64,000 bases of DNA from NCBI RefSeq assembly GCF_036884655.1, contig NC_088355.1, forward strand, positions 23,157,501 to 23,221,500, written 5' to 3'. A program made the translations under genes and the position numbers. The notes under the pieces are model-generated. The model was not told the DNA's origin. It was given only the letters and a program-made list of their open reading frames with translations, and searched no databases. Below are positions 1-13,137 of this stretch, one piece after another. Each line of letters begins with the position of its first letter. The stretch's first letter is position 1. This DNA comes from Musa acuminata AAA Group (lineage: Eukaryota; Streptophyta; Magnoliopsida; Zingiberales; Musaceae).

Positions 1-2334
1 TATCTTCAAATACAACCTCGTCTTCAGTATCTTGCAAGTTAGCACTCATTTCTCTCACCAACCACTCATTTGAATCATCAATATTTTGTAATGATATTGG
101 ATCAATTTTATTTCGTAAATCATGATGAGCCTTTAAAGCTTGAGTATACTTTATGTAAACAAGATCATGTAATCGTTGATGTTTCAACCCATTTCTTCTC
201 TTTGAGTGAATTTGTTATGTCATATTATTTAAAAATATATTAATATGTCTATCTAAATAAATAAATAAATTAAAACAAAAATATTTAGTGATCCTTACAT
301 GGTCAAAGACACTCCAGTTTTGCTCATAACCCAAAGCACTACATGTTAAACAAAGTATTTTGATAGTAGATTGCTACAAGTACGGGGTGGAATTTCCAAA
401 TAGACTCTACCATTCAGTTGTAAAATTTATTGTTATTATTAGCAATAACATAGTAACATACTATAAATGAAATTAATTATATCAAATTATTAATACCAGG
501 AGATGTAGTTGTTCTGAATCGAATTGTCATTGGAATTCCAAAAAGACCTTCGATATTTTTAAATAGAGATAATTCACGAATAATCTTATCTTGCACTTGA
601 AGGCTTGGAACTAATCTTGTAACGCACTGATATAACCCATCCAAAACTTCTGCATCAAACCTAACAGATTTAATCTTATAAAAGAATTCTGGGTTTAAAT
701 AATATCCTGCTGTATGTAAGGGACGATGAAGTTGGCAATTTTATTTTTCGTTAATGATTGTAAAAAATTTATCATATTTTTTTTCTTTTTCATTAAACGA
801 CCTTTTAATCATTTCCTTTGCTCTATCCATAGCCTCATAAATATATTCTATTATAGGCTTATTTTTATTATCCACCAATCGAAGGATTTGAACAAGAGAG
901 CTCATTACCTTTAATATATAAACTACATGATTCTAAAAGGATGACATTAAGATGATATCAGTGGCCCTCTTGCCTTTTGCTTCTTTTGCCTATTTACTTG
1001 TCACCCATTTCTTAAAGGTAAACGTGTTTCTCAAGTTGTGTTTTTGACGATGCACGCTCTGTAATATCAAGAATGAAGTAGCAAATCGGGTGACATCGTA
1101 TCTCATCAATTCTTTGTTGTTTGTGAATTCTCTCATCATATTCAAAGCCCCAGCATGATTATAGAGAAATCCTACAACAAAGATTGTCATTTCTAAGGTT
1201 TTCTTGATATCAGGGATCTTTTCAATATCCTCCAACATTAAATCAATACAATATGCCGTACATGGAGTCCAATATAGGTGTTGTCTTTTTGTTTCAAGTA
1301 ATTTACCTGAGACAAAGGAGAATAAAAATGATAAGACTTAAGAGTTTAACATATTTAATTAAAGATAAAGTAATTAAAAAAATAAAAAAGATGAATACTA
1401 ACAGCTAATACATAGTTGCTTCCATTAACAATTATGACTTGAACGACATTTTTTTCTCTAATTTTTTTCACGAACTTGTCAAGCAAATCATATATCTTGT
1501 CTCCAGATTTTACAAAAGATGAAGCATCTATTGACTTTACAAACATGATATCTAAAGAATAGTTAACCATAAAAGTAATTATACTCCTGCATCTCCTGTT
1601 GGTCCAAGCATCTGACATAATAGAGTAATTATGTGTTGCCCATGATTCTTTATGATCCTTTAGTAAGTCATTTGTATAATTCAATTCTCTTTTCATTAAT
1701 GAAACTCGCATCTCATAATAACTTGGAGGTTTTAATCCCACACCATATCTTCCAATAGCTTTAATCATCTCATTAAAAGTGTTTAAATGAGTTGTACTAA
1801 GGGGAAGACCAGCCTGATAGAAGAAGCGAGCAATGTGCTGAATTGTTCTTCCTCTTATTTCTTTATCACAAGCATCACTTATATTTGTTTGTCTTAATTT
1901 TGAGCCTCCTACTTGCCCTTGTTGTTTCTATGATCCTTAAAACATATATAGATCCATCGGTCTTTTTTTTTACGTTTCATAGTACTCATAACTTCTTTTC
2001 CTCTTTTGTAATGAACTTTTTCCCCACATGGGTTGACACTCATAGAATAATCTTCTTCTTCATCCCTGATATGTTAACATTATCATCTGATAAATTCTCA
2101 TAAGATTCATTCTTTTGTATTTTTTTATTTATTTATATAAGTCAACAACTTTTCTTTTACCTCAGGTGGACACTTCTTGCAAGTTGCAGCATTCTTGAAA
2201 TTTCTTATTAGATGTTTTGCACGAAAAATGTCACATCTACTAGTTTTATCACAGAAGATGTAAGTCACTACATTAGGATCTTTAGGATTCTTTAGATAAT
2301 TATACTTCCAAGGAGGATCTCTTTTTGATGCCAT
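1..2334 (-). pseudogene. hAT transposase (BED finger, DUF659, hAT C-terminal region), degenerate
   Basis: Encodes a transposase that would bind the element ends and cut and paste it. The start MASKRDPPWKYNYL at 2334 leads a BED-type finger (2125-2334) with its cysteines partly preserved. The stretch 1355-1768 carries the DUF659 core, including SIMSDAWTNRRCRSIITFMV. 990-1313 continues with YWTPCTAYCIDLMLEDIEK. About 600-700 reads LHTAGYYLNPEFFYKIKSV, and 300-350 reads LTCSALGYEQNWSVFDHV, the hAT dimerisation block. The minus-strand end at 1-110 reads DSNEWLVREMSANLQDTEDE. Stops and frame changes separate these pieces, for example an in-frame stop just ahead of the dimerisation block and several stops between 1800 and 2100. 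The protein is not expected to be functional. Introns near 1313-1400 and 220-300 are likely but not fixed. Confidence 0.75.
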
Positions 2335-2779
2335 TAGAGAATCTATTTAGTTGCTCTGTACACTTGTCATTTATTTGGAAACCCTAACAATAATTTCAAA
2401 TAAATAAAAATTAGCAGTATTAAAATCAAAATAATATGTTATTAATCTAATAAATAAAAAATATTGTTACTAGTATACTGTTAATATACTGTTAACAATA
2501 TACTAAGTCGAGTTGATGTGAGAAGAGTGTGAGAAGAGGAAGACCGAGGCTGTTGACTGAGAGCAGTACGAGCAGTGACAACGACGGCAGCGGCGAGCAG
2601 TGACAATGGCAGCGGTAGCGGAGAGCAGTGACAGCGGAGAGAGGCAGCGACAATAAAGAGGAAATGTCGATGGCGGAATCGCAAGCAAGGTTAGGGTTGG
2701 TGAAGTCGCGAGGGAGGCTGATATCAGTGCTTTAATTGGTTCGATTGAACCAACTAACTCAAATGAGATCGAACCAGAC

Positions 2780-2949
2780 TTAAAACGCTAGTTCGATCGC
2801 TTGATTTAACTCGGGCGCTCGCCCGAAGCGCTCGATGCCTGGGCTTGGGTGAGCGCCCAGGCGGCGCCTCTTTGAAGTGCGCCGCTTGGACATTAAACGA
2901 GGTGCTCGGGCCTCGCCTTGCCTCACCCGAGCGCCTTTTGAAATCACTG
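2780..2949 (-). repeat. GC-rich subterminal region and terminal inverted repeat of the hAT element
   Basis: A GC-rich block in otherwise AT-rich DNA, full of GCGCTC/GAGCGC words, ends exactly at the CAGTG terminus. It contains a perfect 8-bp inverted repeat, GCCTGGGC at 2837-2844 and GCCCAGGC at 2855-2862, with a 10-nt loop. Short repeated words next to the terminus are typical transposase-binding subterminal repeats of hAT elements; binding here is inferred. Confidence 0.55.
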
Positions 2950-4820
2950 ATCATATAGTATAGCCTTTTTTTAATTTTCTTTTACAACTTTTCTCGTCCC
3001 TGGTATCTTAAAGCTGCACTAGGTTTTTCTTCTAGCAACACTTCTTAGTCATTAAACTTGATATCATGGTTTTTTTTCTTTTTTCATTAGTACATGGAGA
3101 TATTTAATTTCTAGCTAGATAATATGATTGTGAGAGAACATTTTCTTTCTTTATTGCTGGAAGCTGTTTAACAATATCTAAAAGTTCCATTTTCTTGATT
3201 AAGCGATTCGTGCTCTAGTATTCAGCATCCTTGCATATTTTGTGGTGTCAACTAGTTTGATGAAGGAACTATTGACGACTTAGCATCAAACCATTCTCTA
3301 GTACACCCTACAATTTCACCTTTGTGGCTATGTCTTCAATTTTGTCAGTAATTTTTTTACCATAAATCAAGAACAGATCCTGTTGTATGAGTCATCTTTT
3401 GTAAATTCTGATCTTCCATTATTAGACACAATGTGTTTCAACAGAGAAAGCTTCACTTCTGTATACTGTCATGTTTGTTGGCATGGGCAATAAATTGGTG
3501 CAGGACTAGATAATAATGTAGTTGGAACATCTTGTAGAGACTATTTTTGCTACCATAAGGGTAATAAATGCTTCAAAAATTTTGTTGGATTTTGCAAATC
3601 ATACGAGAAGCTTAATTGTTGTTGATTTTTGTGAATATCCTTGATAGACATCTACTCTAAAGGCAAATCAATTGGTAAATCTACAGTATCCTGAGTTCTT
3701 GACAAACACAAAACAAGTATGCTGTATGCTTGACTTTAGAATCATTTTGAGGAGATTTTGTCCATTCAGATCCTCTAGGACATCTCAATGGTCTAAAGAG
3801 AGCTTAGTGAATATGGGGAGGCTGTACAAATATTTGCAACCATTACAGATTGCTTGATGATATAAACTGTTCATGCTAAATAATTCTTAAAAGATAATAT
3901 GGCAAAATGGTCATCATGGGATCTTCATGACCGATGTGGACTAAAATTTTGTTTAGAGATAAATTCCAAGTGTTCAAATATTAGTTGGAGGTGGTGTCCA
4001 CTCATTTATTATTTTCTTTTAGTGCTACTAAGTGATGCTGGTGCGGATGTAGGTACCATACCAGTCCCACAAGATGTCAAAGAAAATGTTCAACTGAGTT
4101 AAACCTTGATACTGTATCCAATTAAAAAAAAAAGCAAAATAAGCAGTCTGAAGCAGCAAGCAATCTAGTCACTCTGTTGTAAAAATACCTATTCTTTAGC
4201 TAGTCAAGTATGCTGCTTTTTAAGATTCATCAGTGGCTTCTACTAAGTTGCTAGTTAATATAGAAATTGACTTGAATGGCAAGTGCTATGTCAGTACTGT
4301 TGAGATCTTTTGTCAATTTTTGCAAATTTATTTTTCCTCTTGTTGTTGACTTCATTTTTCTGTTTTCTTATGGTGTTTATCAATTTATACTAACTGAACG
4401 CTTGGTCCATAAGTTTTTGGTGTATTGACAAGTTCCTTCGATTTTTGTAAGCATATACAGTCATAATCAGTATAACTATGAAATCTCTTATTTGCTAAAA
4501 TTTGGTTTGCTGCTTCTGTTCAAGTTATTTTACTGCTAGCTTTTTAGGGCCTTCTAAGATAAGTGGATGACTTTTAATGTGTTACAAATTCATAAAGTTA
4601 CACTGCTACTGTACCTCCTAGTAGCATGTTGACTATTGTTCTTAGCCTTTGGGATTTTATGGACTATGGTGTGCACCTTTTGTTACATATTATATTTTTG
4701 TATTTCTTCCAGAAGTATTTTGAGGCAATCAGTACTCATATAAAGAAGCCCTGTTCCTTTTGGACTTGAAGCTCCTGGTGATAGATAAATGACCAAATTC
4801 AGCCTTTTCTTCTCTTTCAG
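2950..4820. other. Non-coding stretch, probably intron of the transporter gene
   Basis: AT-rich with no open frame that looks like a transporter exon. I looked for the missing N-terminal membrane helices that should precede residue VQNLPVSY of the transporter and did not find them. They are presumably further left, which would make this, plus the hAT insertion, one long intron. Alternatively the gene copy is 5'-truncated. Confidence 0.4.
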
Positions 4821-7800
4821 TGTCCAAAATCTACCTGTATCCTATGCAGTTTTACTGAACTTTGCAACCCCAATAATGGCATCAATTGGAGCAATGATCA
4901 TTTTACAGGAGAAGTTATCTCTTTCACATATTGGAGGTACAATTGGAAACAATGTCACTTCTGTTCATATATGCTCTTTTGTTTGTTAGGACATGGATAA
5001 AGTAGTTTCTGTGCTTCTGGGACTTGCGGGGGTTGTTTGGTTGTTAGCCATATTCTCTAAATCATTTGTTGCAATTTGTCTTTTCCAGAGAACTTATGTA
5101 TTACACAGTAAAGCATAACCTAAAAAATGATTTATGGGTCATGTTCTGGTTTTGCAAGCCAAGAGCAATAGAAGCAGGTTTGAATGAATTGAATCATATA
5201 ATTACTTCATGAACATTAAACTGATCATAGCAATGCTGTCTTGATAAATCTGCTGAAATAAAGAACAACTTTCACATTAGTTGATGAGTTGGAATTAGTT
5301 CACTAAGATGTTTTCAAAAGACCCTTTAGTTAAACTTTTCTTTGTTTGTGCTTCATGCTGTGTGCTATGTTTTCTGATAACGTCACCTAACTATGTTCAA
5401 TTTTTTTGCTGAAATCTCTATAGGTATATATCAAACTATTACTCTAAGAATAGTCGAGTCTTTTGTCCATCCTTTGGTGATTGCCAAGTGGTCAAGGAAT
5501 AAGTAGGGCCATTGAATTAGTGGATTGGCAGTGTGCAAAATTTTCCTTTATTTCCCTCCCCTTCTTTTTTCTCTTCCCCACTTGTTTTTACGTTGCCCAT
5601 TCAATTTTCTTACTCTAGGAAAAGCCCCTGAAACCAATCTAGCTATTCACTCTTTCCTAAGGAATATATTCAATCTTGCAGATTGTGGACAGTATAGATA
5701 TTTATTGTTTGATTCTCTGGTCTTTCACTTTTCTTTAACAATATGCACTCTCTGTTGCATTACTTTAACTAAAGCTGAAAGTTGATCTAAGGCCTCATTG
5801 CCAGTTATTTTTCTTTTAAAATCAGCATGCATTTTATGATTTATTTCTTTCTTGTATATGTTAAATACCTGTTCTTGATACTATAGAATGGATTGATGAT
5901 TGCGATGCTAGCCAGTGCCTAGGAAGTGTAAAGGTCAAGGTATGCTGTATTGTTAGTTTAAAAACCGGAATGGTCATCAACCCAGCTGAGCTTGTGGTCA
6001 TTGAGTCACTGGTTAGACCACAGTGGGTCATACTCTTACCACATTCCAAAACTTGGCACAGAACTGCTTCCTCTCTCTCTCTCAACAAAAAAAAGGGGGG
6101 TTTTCTTGTTTGATCTGGAGCGTTTCATTTTTCTTACTAATCTTGCTTCCATTAACTTGTTACCATGTCAGAATTCTGTTATTTTGACTCTTATACATTG
6201 AAGTTTTAGCATCTTCGGCAAAATTCTGTTATTTTGACTCTTAAAAAATAATGGGAAGTTGTTTTTGTCTGTTTGTACATCAGGTTTAACTTGCAGTTTT
6301 ATTGGTCTCCTGTTGATTCTGCAACCTATTCTTCTTTCAAAAGGTATTATTTTTTATCGGATATTGTTGTATTCTTATGTGAGTGATATTCTTTACATTG
6401 CAAAATACTTGCTAATGAAGTATTAATGTTTGTATATCTTTTTCATAACTTTCTTTTTTTGACCTTTTCTCTTCGTTACTTATATAGTTTATCTCATTTT
6501 AGTGGTTCCTGTTATAATATGATCTCTTCTAGGGTATAGATTGTGTAAGAATGAGATTGCTTCTAGGGTATTTACTATTTATTCTATGTGAGAAGAATTA
6601 TCTAAGGGCAAGTGTATTTGGTTGAATGCTATTGATAGCTAACGAGTTGGTTAAAGGCAGAAAGAAAGTGAGATTAGATTTATTATATTCTTCCTGTCCT
6701 CAAATATTTCTTCGGTTTAATAGAGGATCTGATTGTTGCTCATCAATGAGAGATATTGGATCAAGTTTAATTTGTGCCATAGCAATTCTAGTTATGGATT
6801 CATATGTGAAGCCTGGAACAACACTTGAATTGTGGTTGTCATGCCTTTTTATCTTGACCTGACAAGAGGCCTACCATTATCCTCTAAAACTGTTACATGA
6901 AGTTTAGTTTAAGTGACCTATCTGTAGATTTCCACACTAAGCTGATCCACATTGTGATTAGTATGTTCTTGCAAACCATCTGCCCTACAAATTGAGTTTA
7001 CCAAGAACATTTATGCTTAGACTTGAAAGTAATATCAAAACCAAATCTCTTTTAGTATTTTGGTTGTTCTTGTTACATCATGTTTCTTCCATTAATTGGA
7101 AACCATCTTCATTTGCTACCGACCTACCTTAGTTTGGGCAATTAGTCCATTCTATTCAGCTATTGTTCTATGTTTCTACATCTACCATCTGGATAAAATA
7201 ATATTTTTAATGCTTTGCTTTTATTACATCATACTGTAACTACGCCTAGTAGTAAAGAAGGATTGCCTTTATTTTTCTTCTGCAAATTTTGATGTTTAAC
7301 ATATGCAGGGAGTTTGACTGAGACTTTTCAGATGGACACTGTTGTCACTGATAGAGGAAAGGATGTTATTTTCTCTATTTTTGTTGGTATATTTTCAACA
7401 ATTCTGGGTGGAGTTAGCTACTGTCTCATACGTGCTGGTGCCATGGCATCTGATCAACCTGTGTATGTATTCGGCCTGATAATATTTAGAGTTTCAAGTG
7501 CTCATTAATCTTTATGTTTAATGCATTTTTTATTTTTATTTTTATATCTGAAGCATTAATCAACTACAATATTTGAGTGTCGCTTGGTGCACATATTTGC
7601 ATGAAAGAATTTGCTGTCTTGTAAATGAATGTTAACTTCTTGCAAGGACCTTCAATGAAGGAAAGAAATGATTCAATATTAAATCAGATACACAAGTGGT
7701 TTTATGCAGCCTATGTGTTTTTGGTAATGTTGCAAGCAAAATAATGAGCAAAAGAGAAAACATGCAAGTAGAAAAAGAAAATAATGCTAGTCAATGTTAA

Positions 7801-10800
7801 TTTCCTGACCTAGACACTTGTTTATAATTAAATACAAGTGTTGGAACTTGGAAATTGGAAAATAGCAGGTAGAATCAAGGATTGTTGTGCCGATCAACAG
7901 TGATTGAAGTATACCATGCTAAAATCTAGAAATACATCAATACATGCCATAGGTTGAGTCTCTGACATATGGCCAGGCCAATTTTTGTCCTGTGTACTTA
8001 ACAAAATTGTATTATGCTAGAAAGTTACAATTTCTCCCATGTTACAGTATGATAATCCTTTGGTTTAACTACAACAAAGTAAGAAACTTGCATTAGTTAT
8101 GTTCTGTAAATTGCTAACCTGATAGTAATCCATTTCATAGACACCTTAAGAGAGTTTCATAGCTGAAGTCAAATAATTCTAATTTGTAAACTATTCACAA
8201 TCTGTTCTTACAAAGATTATCCATACCGCATTGATATGGAAGCATCAAGGGAAAAAAATCTGTATTTGTTCATGATCCTTTATGGAAAATCTAATAAAAA
8301 GAACTTGTTTGTTACTTTCAGTTGTTCGCTGACAATGTCACAACATGGTCTGATGGGATAATCTGAATCGCTGACCCAAAACGGTTATGCCCAACTTAAC
8401 AGTATTATTACCTATCAAACTCTTTATGAGTCAAATCAAATATTTACTCACAACCAATGTGGAACTAAACTGGGGTATTATAGACAATGCTCCATGAATA
8501 AACAGGTTTTAAATGCGAAGTAATTTAACAAGCTTTCCTAAGTTTTTTTTTTCCTTTTTAAAGGAATCTCTTGAATAAAACATCATGCTATGAATTTTAG
8601 CCCTATAATCAGCTAACTAATTAGAGATGTTCTGGTTTTCCCTGTACTTGTGCTTCCTTTGGTTTCATCCTCATTGCTACTAGTAAACAGCCATGTGATA
8701 TGTTGATCCTATGTGATGGGATTCAGATATACTTCCTCTTGTAAATCTCCATACCAGTGGGCACCAATTATCTAAATTATAGGTGCCAAAGTTGGTAGGA
8801 CAAGTGAAAATAACTTTGTGTGAATACTAAATACCCAAAAGTAAATACTCTTCTATTCTCTGCAATATTAGAGGATTTTGTTGTCATGGTTATGAATCCA
8901 TGTTCATATTTCGTAAATTAAAATTTTACATCCTCTACATGGTTCTATTTCTTTGCCAGAAGATTAGTTTTTTGCGAAAATGTTTTCATATCCAAATTTT
9001 TTGCACTTTGTGGGCCATATGATTGAGCTGAATGTACACTATCACATCATTTTGATGCTTGATGCAACATAGAAAAACTTTTACATGTTAAAGCAATGAT
9101 GCATTTGTGACCCAGAAATTTGTTCATATTGATTTAATGTTGATGCAACATTTTTTCACTAAATTAATATTCTGCAAAATTTTGTTGCATTTCATGACCT
9201 TAAATATAATAATGTGTGGCAAATGTTATGTCTAACTGTATCTTGCCACCTTGAGGAAAAGCCCCTAACTGTTTACATCAAGCACTGCTGCCCACAAGAA
9301 TGTGAAGAAAGGGAAATGAAAACAAGCTTACTAACATATATAATTTAGAAATATGGTGTCACTTGCATGAGGACTGCACATATTACCTTGAGCAACCATT
9401 CCTTGTAACTTTTGTGATGTGGTTGGGTCTCAAAGTGTGAGACTGGGTCTGGTCTAACTCAAAAGACCTTTTCAAATGTCACGTAGAGATGGTCTGATGG
9501 TTTTAGATAATGTATGCTTTGCATAATAATCCTAGTCCTGTGTCCCACCACTAAATACTGCCAGATATAGGCTGTACATAATGGCATTCAAATCTTTGAT
9601 TTTATTTATTTTGTCCTTTTTGCATTCCCAATCAACTAGGTATTAGTTACCTTCTTAACACTGTCATTGTGATGTTTAATCTATTCATTGTTACTGTTAC
9701 ATTGGGCCATAGATTGTGAAACTTAACCCAAATGAAAATTAGTTACAATGTTAGTGCATTTGAATGAAATGATCATTCTTGATAAAATTCATCACTTGTC
9801 ACAGGTATACAGTTTTTTCATTTGCGATACTTGCTTGTCCTCTCTCAGCCATATGCATTTTGATATTTCAGGTATAGACAGCAAATATTTTCTGCTTTTA
9901 GAATACTAGTCATTGTACTATATTTTAATTAAAAACACCTGGTGTTTGGTTTCCACGTTTGAGCAATATAGTTAACTGGTACTTTGTTGAGAGTTGTGAA
10001 GTAATGATGCACAATAAATGATTTTCAATTGGTGTTGATGTTTTGGTGTTCTATATAATAGGTCAGCTGCATGACTTACGCTTCATTCTTTGTGATCTGT
10101 TTACTTTGTTTTTTGGTTATACATTTAAGCTAATCATTTTTGAGTTAAAAGTTTGAATATTTCAGGATTTATCCTAGCCCTGAAATAAACTGGTTATCTT
10201 GCAACGTCTGAATTATCTGCCTACCGTGTCCTTACTGCACAGGAGTGCTTTTCTCCCCATACACATAACTCGGAACTTCATTCTGTTGATTCATGAGTTT
10301 TAATAGATGCTACCTAATTCTGAAAGCTCAGCTTGGCTGATTGTGACTGGCTTTAGGTAAGTGGTTGGTGAATAGGCATAGAAAAGGGCAGACCACCAGT
10401 TGATTATCATTAGTTAACTTAATACTTCAACAAGCTTTTGATTCTTCCATTTTTATTTGCAGAATTTTTTAAATTATTTAATAACTTGCTGATGAAAAGT
10501 CCTTTCAAAATATTTAACGATTTATAATGAACATGTAAGCAAAAGAATAATCAGCAACGAAATGGATTACATTCTCAACATGTAATTTTTGGGTTAGATA
10601 AAATTAGATCAAAGGGGAGTGCTGAACTTCATTGTGGTCCATAATGATGGAATTGTGGTGGAGTTCTAGTCTTGATGAAGGAGCTTCAGGGTTCACTCAA
10701 AACTAATTTTTAATATCTTCTTCCATTTAAGCACTAGATACAAGGAGATTATTGTGCTCCATGCACACACAGGCAGTCGAGCACATACAGGTTGATAATT

Positions 10801-12950
10801 TCTGTACATATTTACATGTGATAGTCAACATAAAGCATGTCTCACTGTCTTGAGGCATGTTCATCATCCTGCCGGTAAACCTGGTGCACAGAGAATCATT
10901 CTCAGAAAACTTTGCACAACTTTTTATCTTCTGCTGTGCTAGAATGCCACTGTACAACCAGGTTGTGAAATCTAATCTATTTTTGCTGATATACTATTTA
11001 ATGAGTTAGTAAGGTGCACAGAGAGTCATTCTCAGAAAACTTTGTACAACTTTTATCTTCTGCTGTGCTAGACTACCACTGTACAACCAGGTGGAGAAAT
11101 CTAAGCTATTTTTGCTGATATACTATTTAATGAGTTAGTAAGGTGCACAGAGAATCATTCTCAGAAAACTTTGCACGACTTTTTATCTTCTGCTGTGCTA
11201 GACTGCCATTGTACAACCAGGTGGAGAAATCTAAGCTATTTTTGCTGATATACTATTTAATGAGTTAGTATCTTTCTAGTTAGTTTTTTTTCAGTGCTTC
11301 CTATAAGCATGTTCTACCTACCTGATTAGCAGGCTTGTTAACCCAACATATTAGTTACTAATTGTACTTTCTTTCTAATTATACTCCAATCACAGGAATT
11401 TGTTCTTCCTAATCTTTTCACTTTTCTTCTGATGATGGTGCTAGGTGTATTAGCATTCTACGCTGAGGTATGAGCTATGATTTCTGGGTCAAGTTCTGTT
11501 TCTCATGCATTTTGAGATTTTTTTTTCTTCTTCTTTTTGGAAGTTCAGATACATCCTTGAATTGATCTCCATGTAAGCAACAGCAAAAGCAGATACAGTC
11601 TGATAGTATTCAATATTTCACAGATCCTTTTGGCACGTGGACTTCAGCTCGAGAGGATTGCCAAAGTCACAAACATTCAGTACATAAAGGTTATCATCTG
11701 CTGCACTTTGTAGTTATTGGAGAAGAATTTTGACTTTTGATATATGGTCATATCTGGATGATGCGTAGTCTTGTATATATATACACATAAGTTAACTCAC
11801 ACTCCAAATGAAACTTGATTCCAATTTAGTATGCACAATAAATAGTGGTAGTAAGCTGGCATTTAGATGTATGATTTTTTCTACCACATTAGACAATGAC
11901 AAGACAAAGCCAGTAATATCTTATTCGCTTATTAATAAACTACTTACATTGTTCGTTTTGGTTAGGACTCATACAATTGGCTCAATTTATGACTTGTAAT
12001 TGATTAATATCTCAGTTTATTATACTGTTTTGGAAGTTGTATTGACTTTGTAAAGTTGTAAGTTATCAGAGGTCAACAACACTTTCTTTGTTTCCCGTAG
12101 CCTGTCTCTTTGAACCGTTATATAAGTAAACTTAGGAAGGATGATCACACATCTGCAGCAAGTTGGCCTCTTTTTTTTCTTTTTAACGCTTCCTCTTCAA
12201 CCATAAGGTTGTTTTTCTTCCAGAAGCAAAGATGCAAAAAAATATGGTATGCTATATGGAAATCTTGAAACATGTGTTGACCTTTCGGTCCTCTAGTTTC
12301 CTAGTCCCTCTCAACAACTGGAACACTGATCTACATCTCCATCTACTCTGTTTACATTAAGTTGGGATCACACAACACTTCCTACCACTTACATTGCTTT
12401 GATCTATTTTTGGTGAGCCTCCCCTGCTAGTATTGGAACCAGGGGTGAAGTGAATATTTAGGTTTAGGAGGCACAACACTAAACTGATGTCCTGTTAAAA
12501 AAGAAGTAATTCAGAAGTTTCAGTCTATGTTGGACGAAGCTTCTTACTAATTAGAGAATGGAGGTGATTGAAACAATAATCACTTGATGTCAAGAGTTGG
12601 TGACTAATTTCTTATCTCAACTATTGAGCAGTAATCCTGCTCATGATTCATGATACAGTGGTATAAATGCCAACTGGCCAACAGTAATTTGTGCCAAACT
12701 TAAAGGAAGTTGAATGTTTTGATTTGCTTTTTTTTTAAATTGATGTATCTAATAAAAATTACAATTTCTCAAGTTTTATTCTCCTTGAAATGAGTTTTGA
12801 GCATCTCAATTTCAGGTGCTCTTATGGCAGCTGTGGAGCATGACCTTCTTGGGTGCTGCTCCATCATCTTATAAACTCATTGGATGTTTGCTCATTTTAG
12901 CATCGGTCTGCGGCACCGCTTATATGGGACCCGAGAAAGAAAACGAATGA
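4821..12950 (+). CDS. EamA/DMT-superfamily transporter (SLC35G-like), 3' seven exons
   Basis: A polytopic membrane protein of the drug/metabolite transporter superfamily; the substrate cannot be told from the sequence. Exons with GT-AG borders and matching phases: 4821-4936, 6284-6343, 7309-7462, 9805-9871, 11396-11467, 11624-11689, 12816-12950 (stop TGA 12948-12950). They join without a frame break into 222 residues. The start, VQNLPVSYAVLLNFATPIMA, followed by LQEKL and a glycine-rich hydrophobic helix, is the second half of EamA repeat 1. Residues from about 73 on form EamA repeat 2, with hydrophobic segments such as IFSIFVGIFSTILGGVSYCLI, AILACPLSAICILIF and LFTFLLMMVLGVLAFY, and GCLLILASVCGTAYM near the C-terminus. 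Family members have about ten helices and 350-400 residues, so the N-terminal half is missing; its exons should lie left of the window. Convergent with the receptor kinase gene, 1.3 kb apart. Confidence 0.85.
10883..11270. repeat. Three tandem copies of a 129-130 bp unit in intron 4 of the transporter gene
   Basis: Units start at 10883, 11013 and 11142 with ggtgcacagaga and end with atgagttagta. They differ by only a few bases. The array lies about 125 bp ahead of the exon at 11396. It contains no obvious coding sequence and looks like a local tandem amplification. Confidence 0.9.
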
Positions 12951-13095
12951 TTGAGGCTGCGTCAATTTAGAAGTTCAGTCGAATCTCTGTAATCAACCAT
13001 TCTTCTCATACTGAAGCCTTCAAATATATATGCTGGTCTAAGATGTGTTTGATGCATCATCTTATAGGAATGCTTAGCAAGGCGCAAGATGCAGT

Positions 13096-13137
<42 letters not shown>

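Larger units (their letters stand above)
1..2949 (-). mobile_element. hAT-superfamily DNA transposon, decayed, left end outside the window
   Basis: A class II element whose transposase reads on the minus strand, so its 5' end lies at 2949 and its 3' end lies left of the window. The minus strand at 2949 starts CAGTGATTTC followed by AAAAGGCGC, matching the CAGNG-type start of hAT terminal inverted repeats. The bases 2950-2957 (atcatata) would be the 8-bp target duplication, but the partner copy is not in the window. The coding part has BED finger, DUF659 and hAT C-terminal pieces in the right order. It probably sits in an upstream intron of, or just in front of, the transporter gene at 4821. 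Confidence 0.75.
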
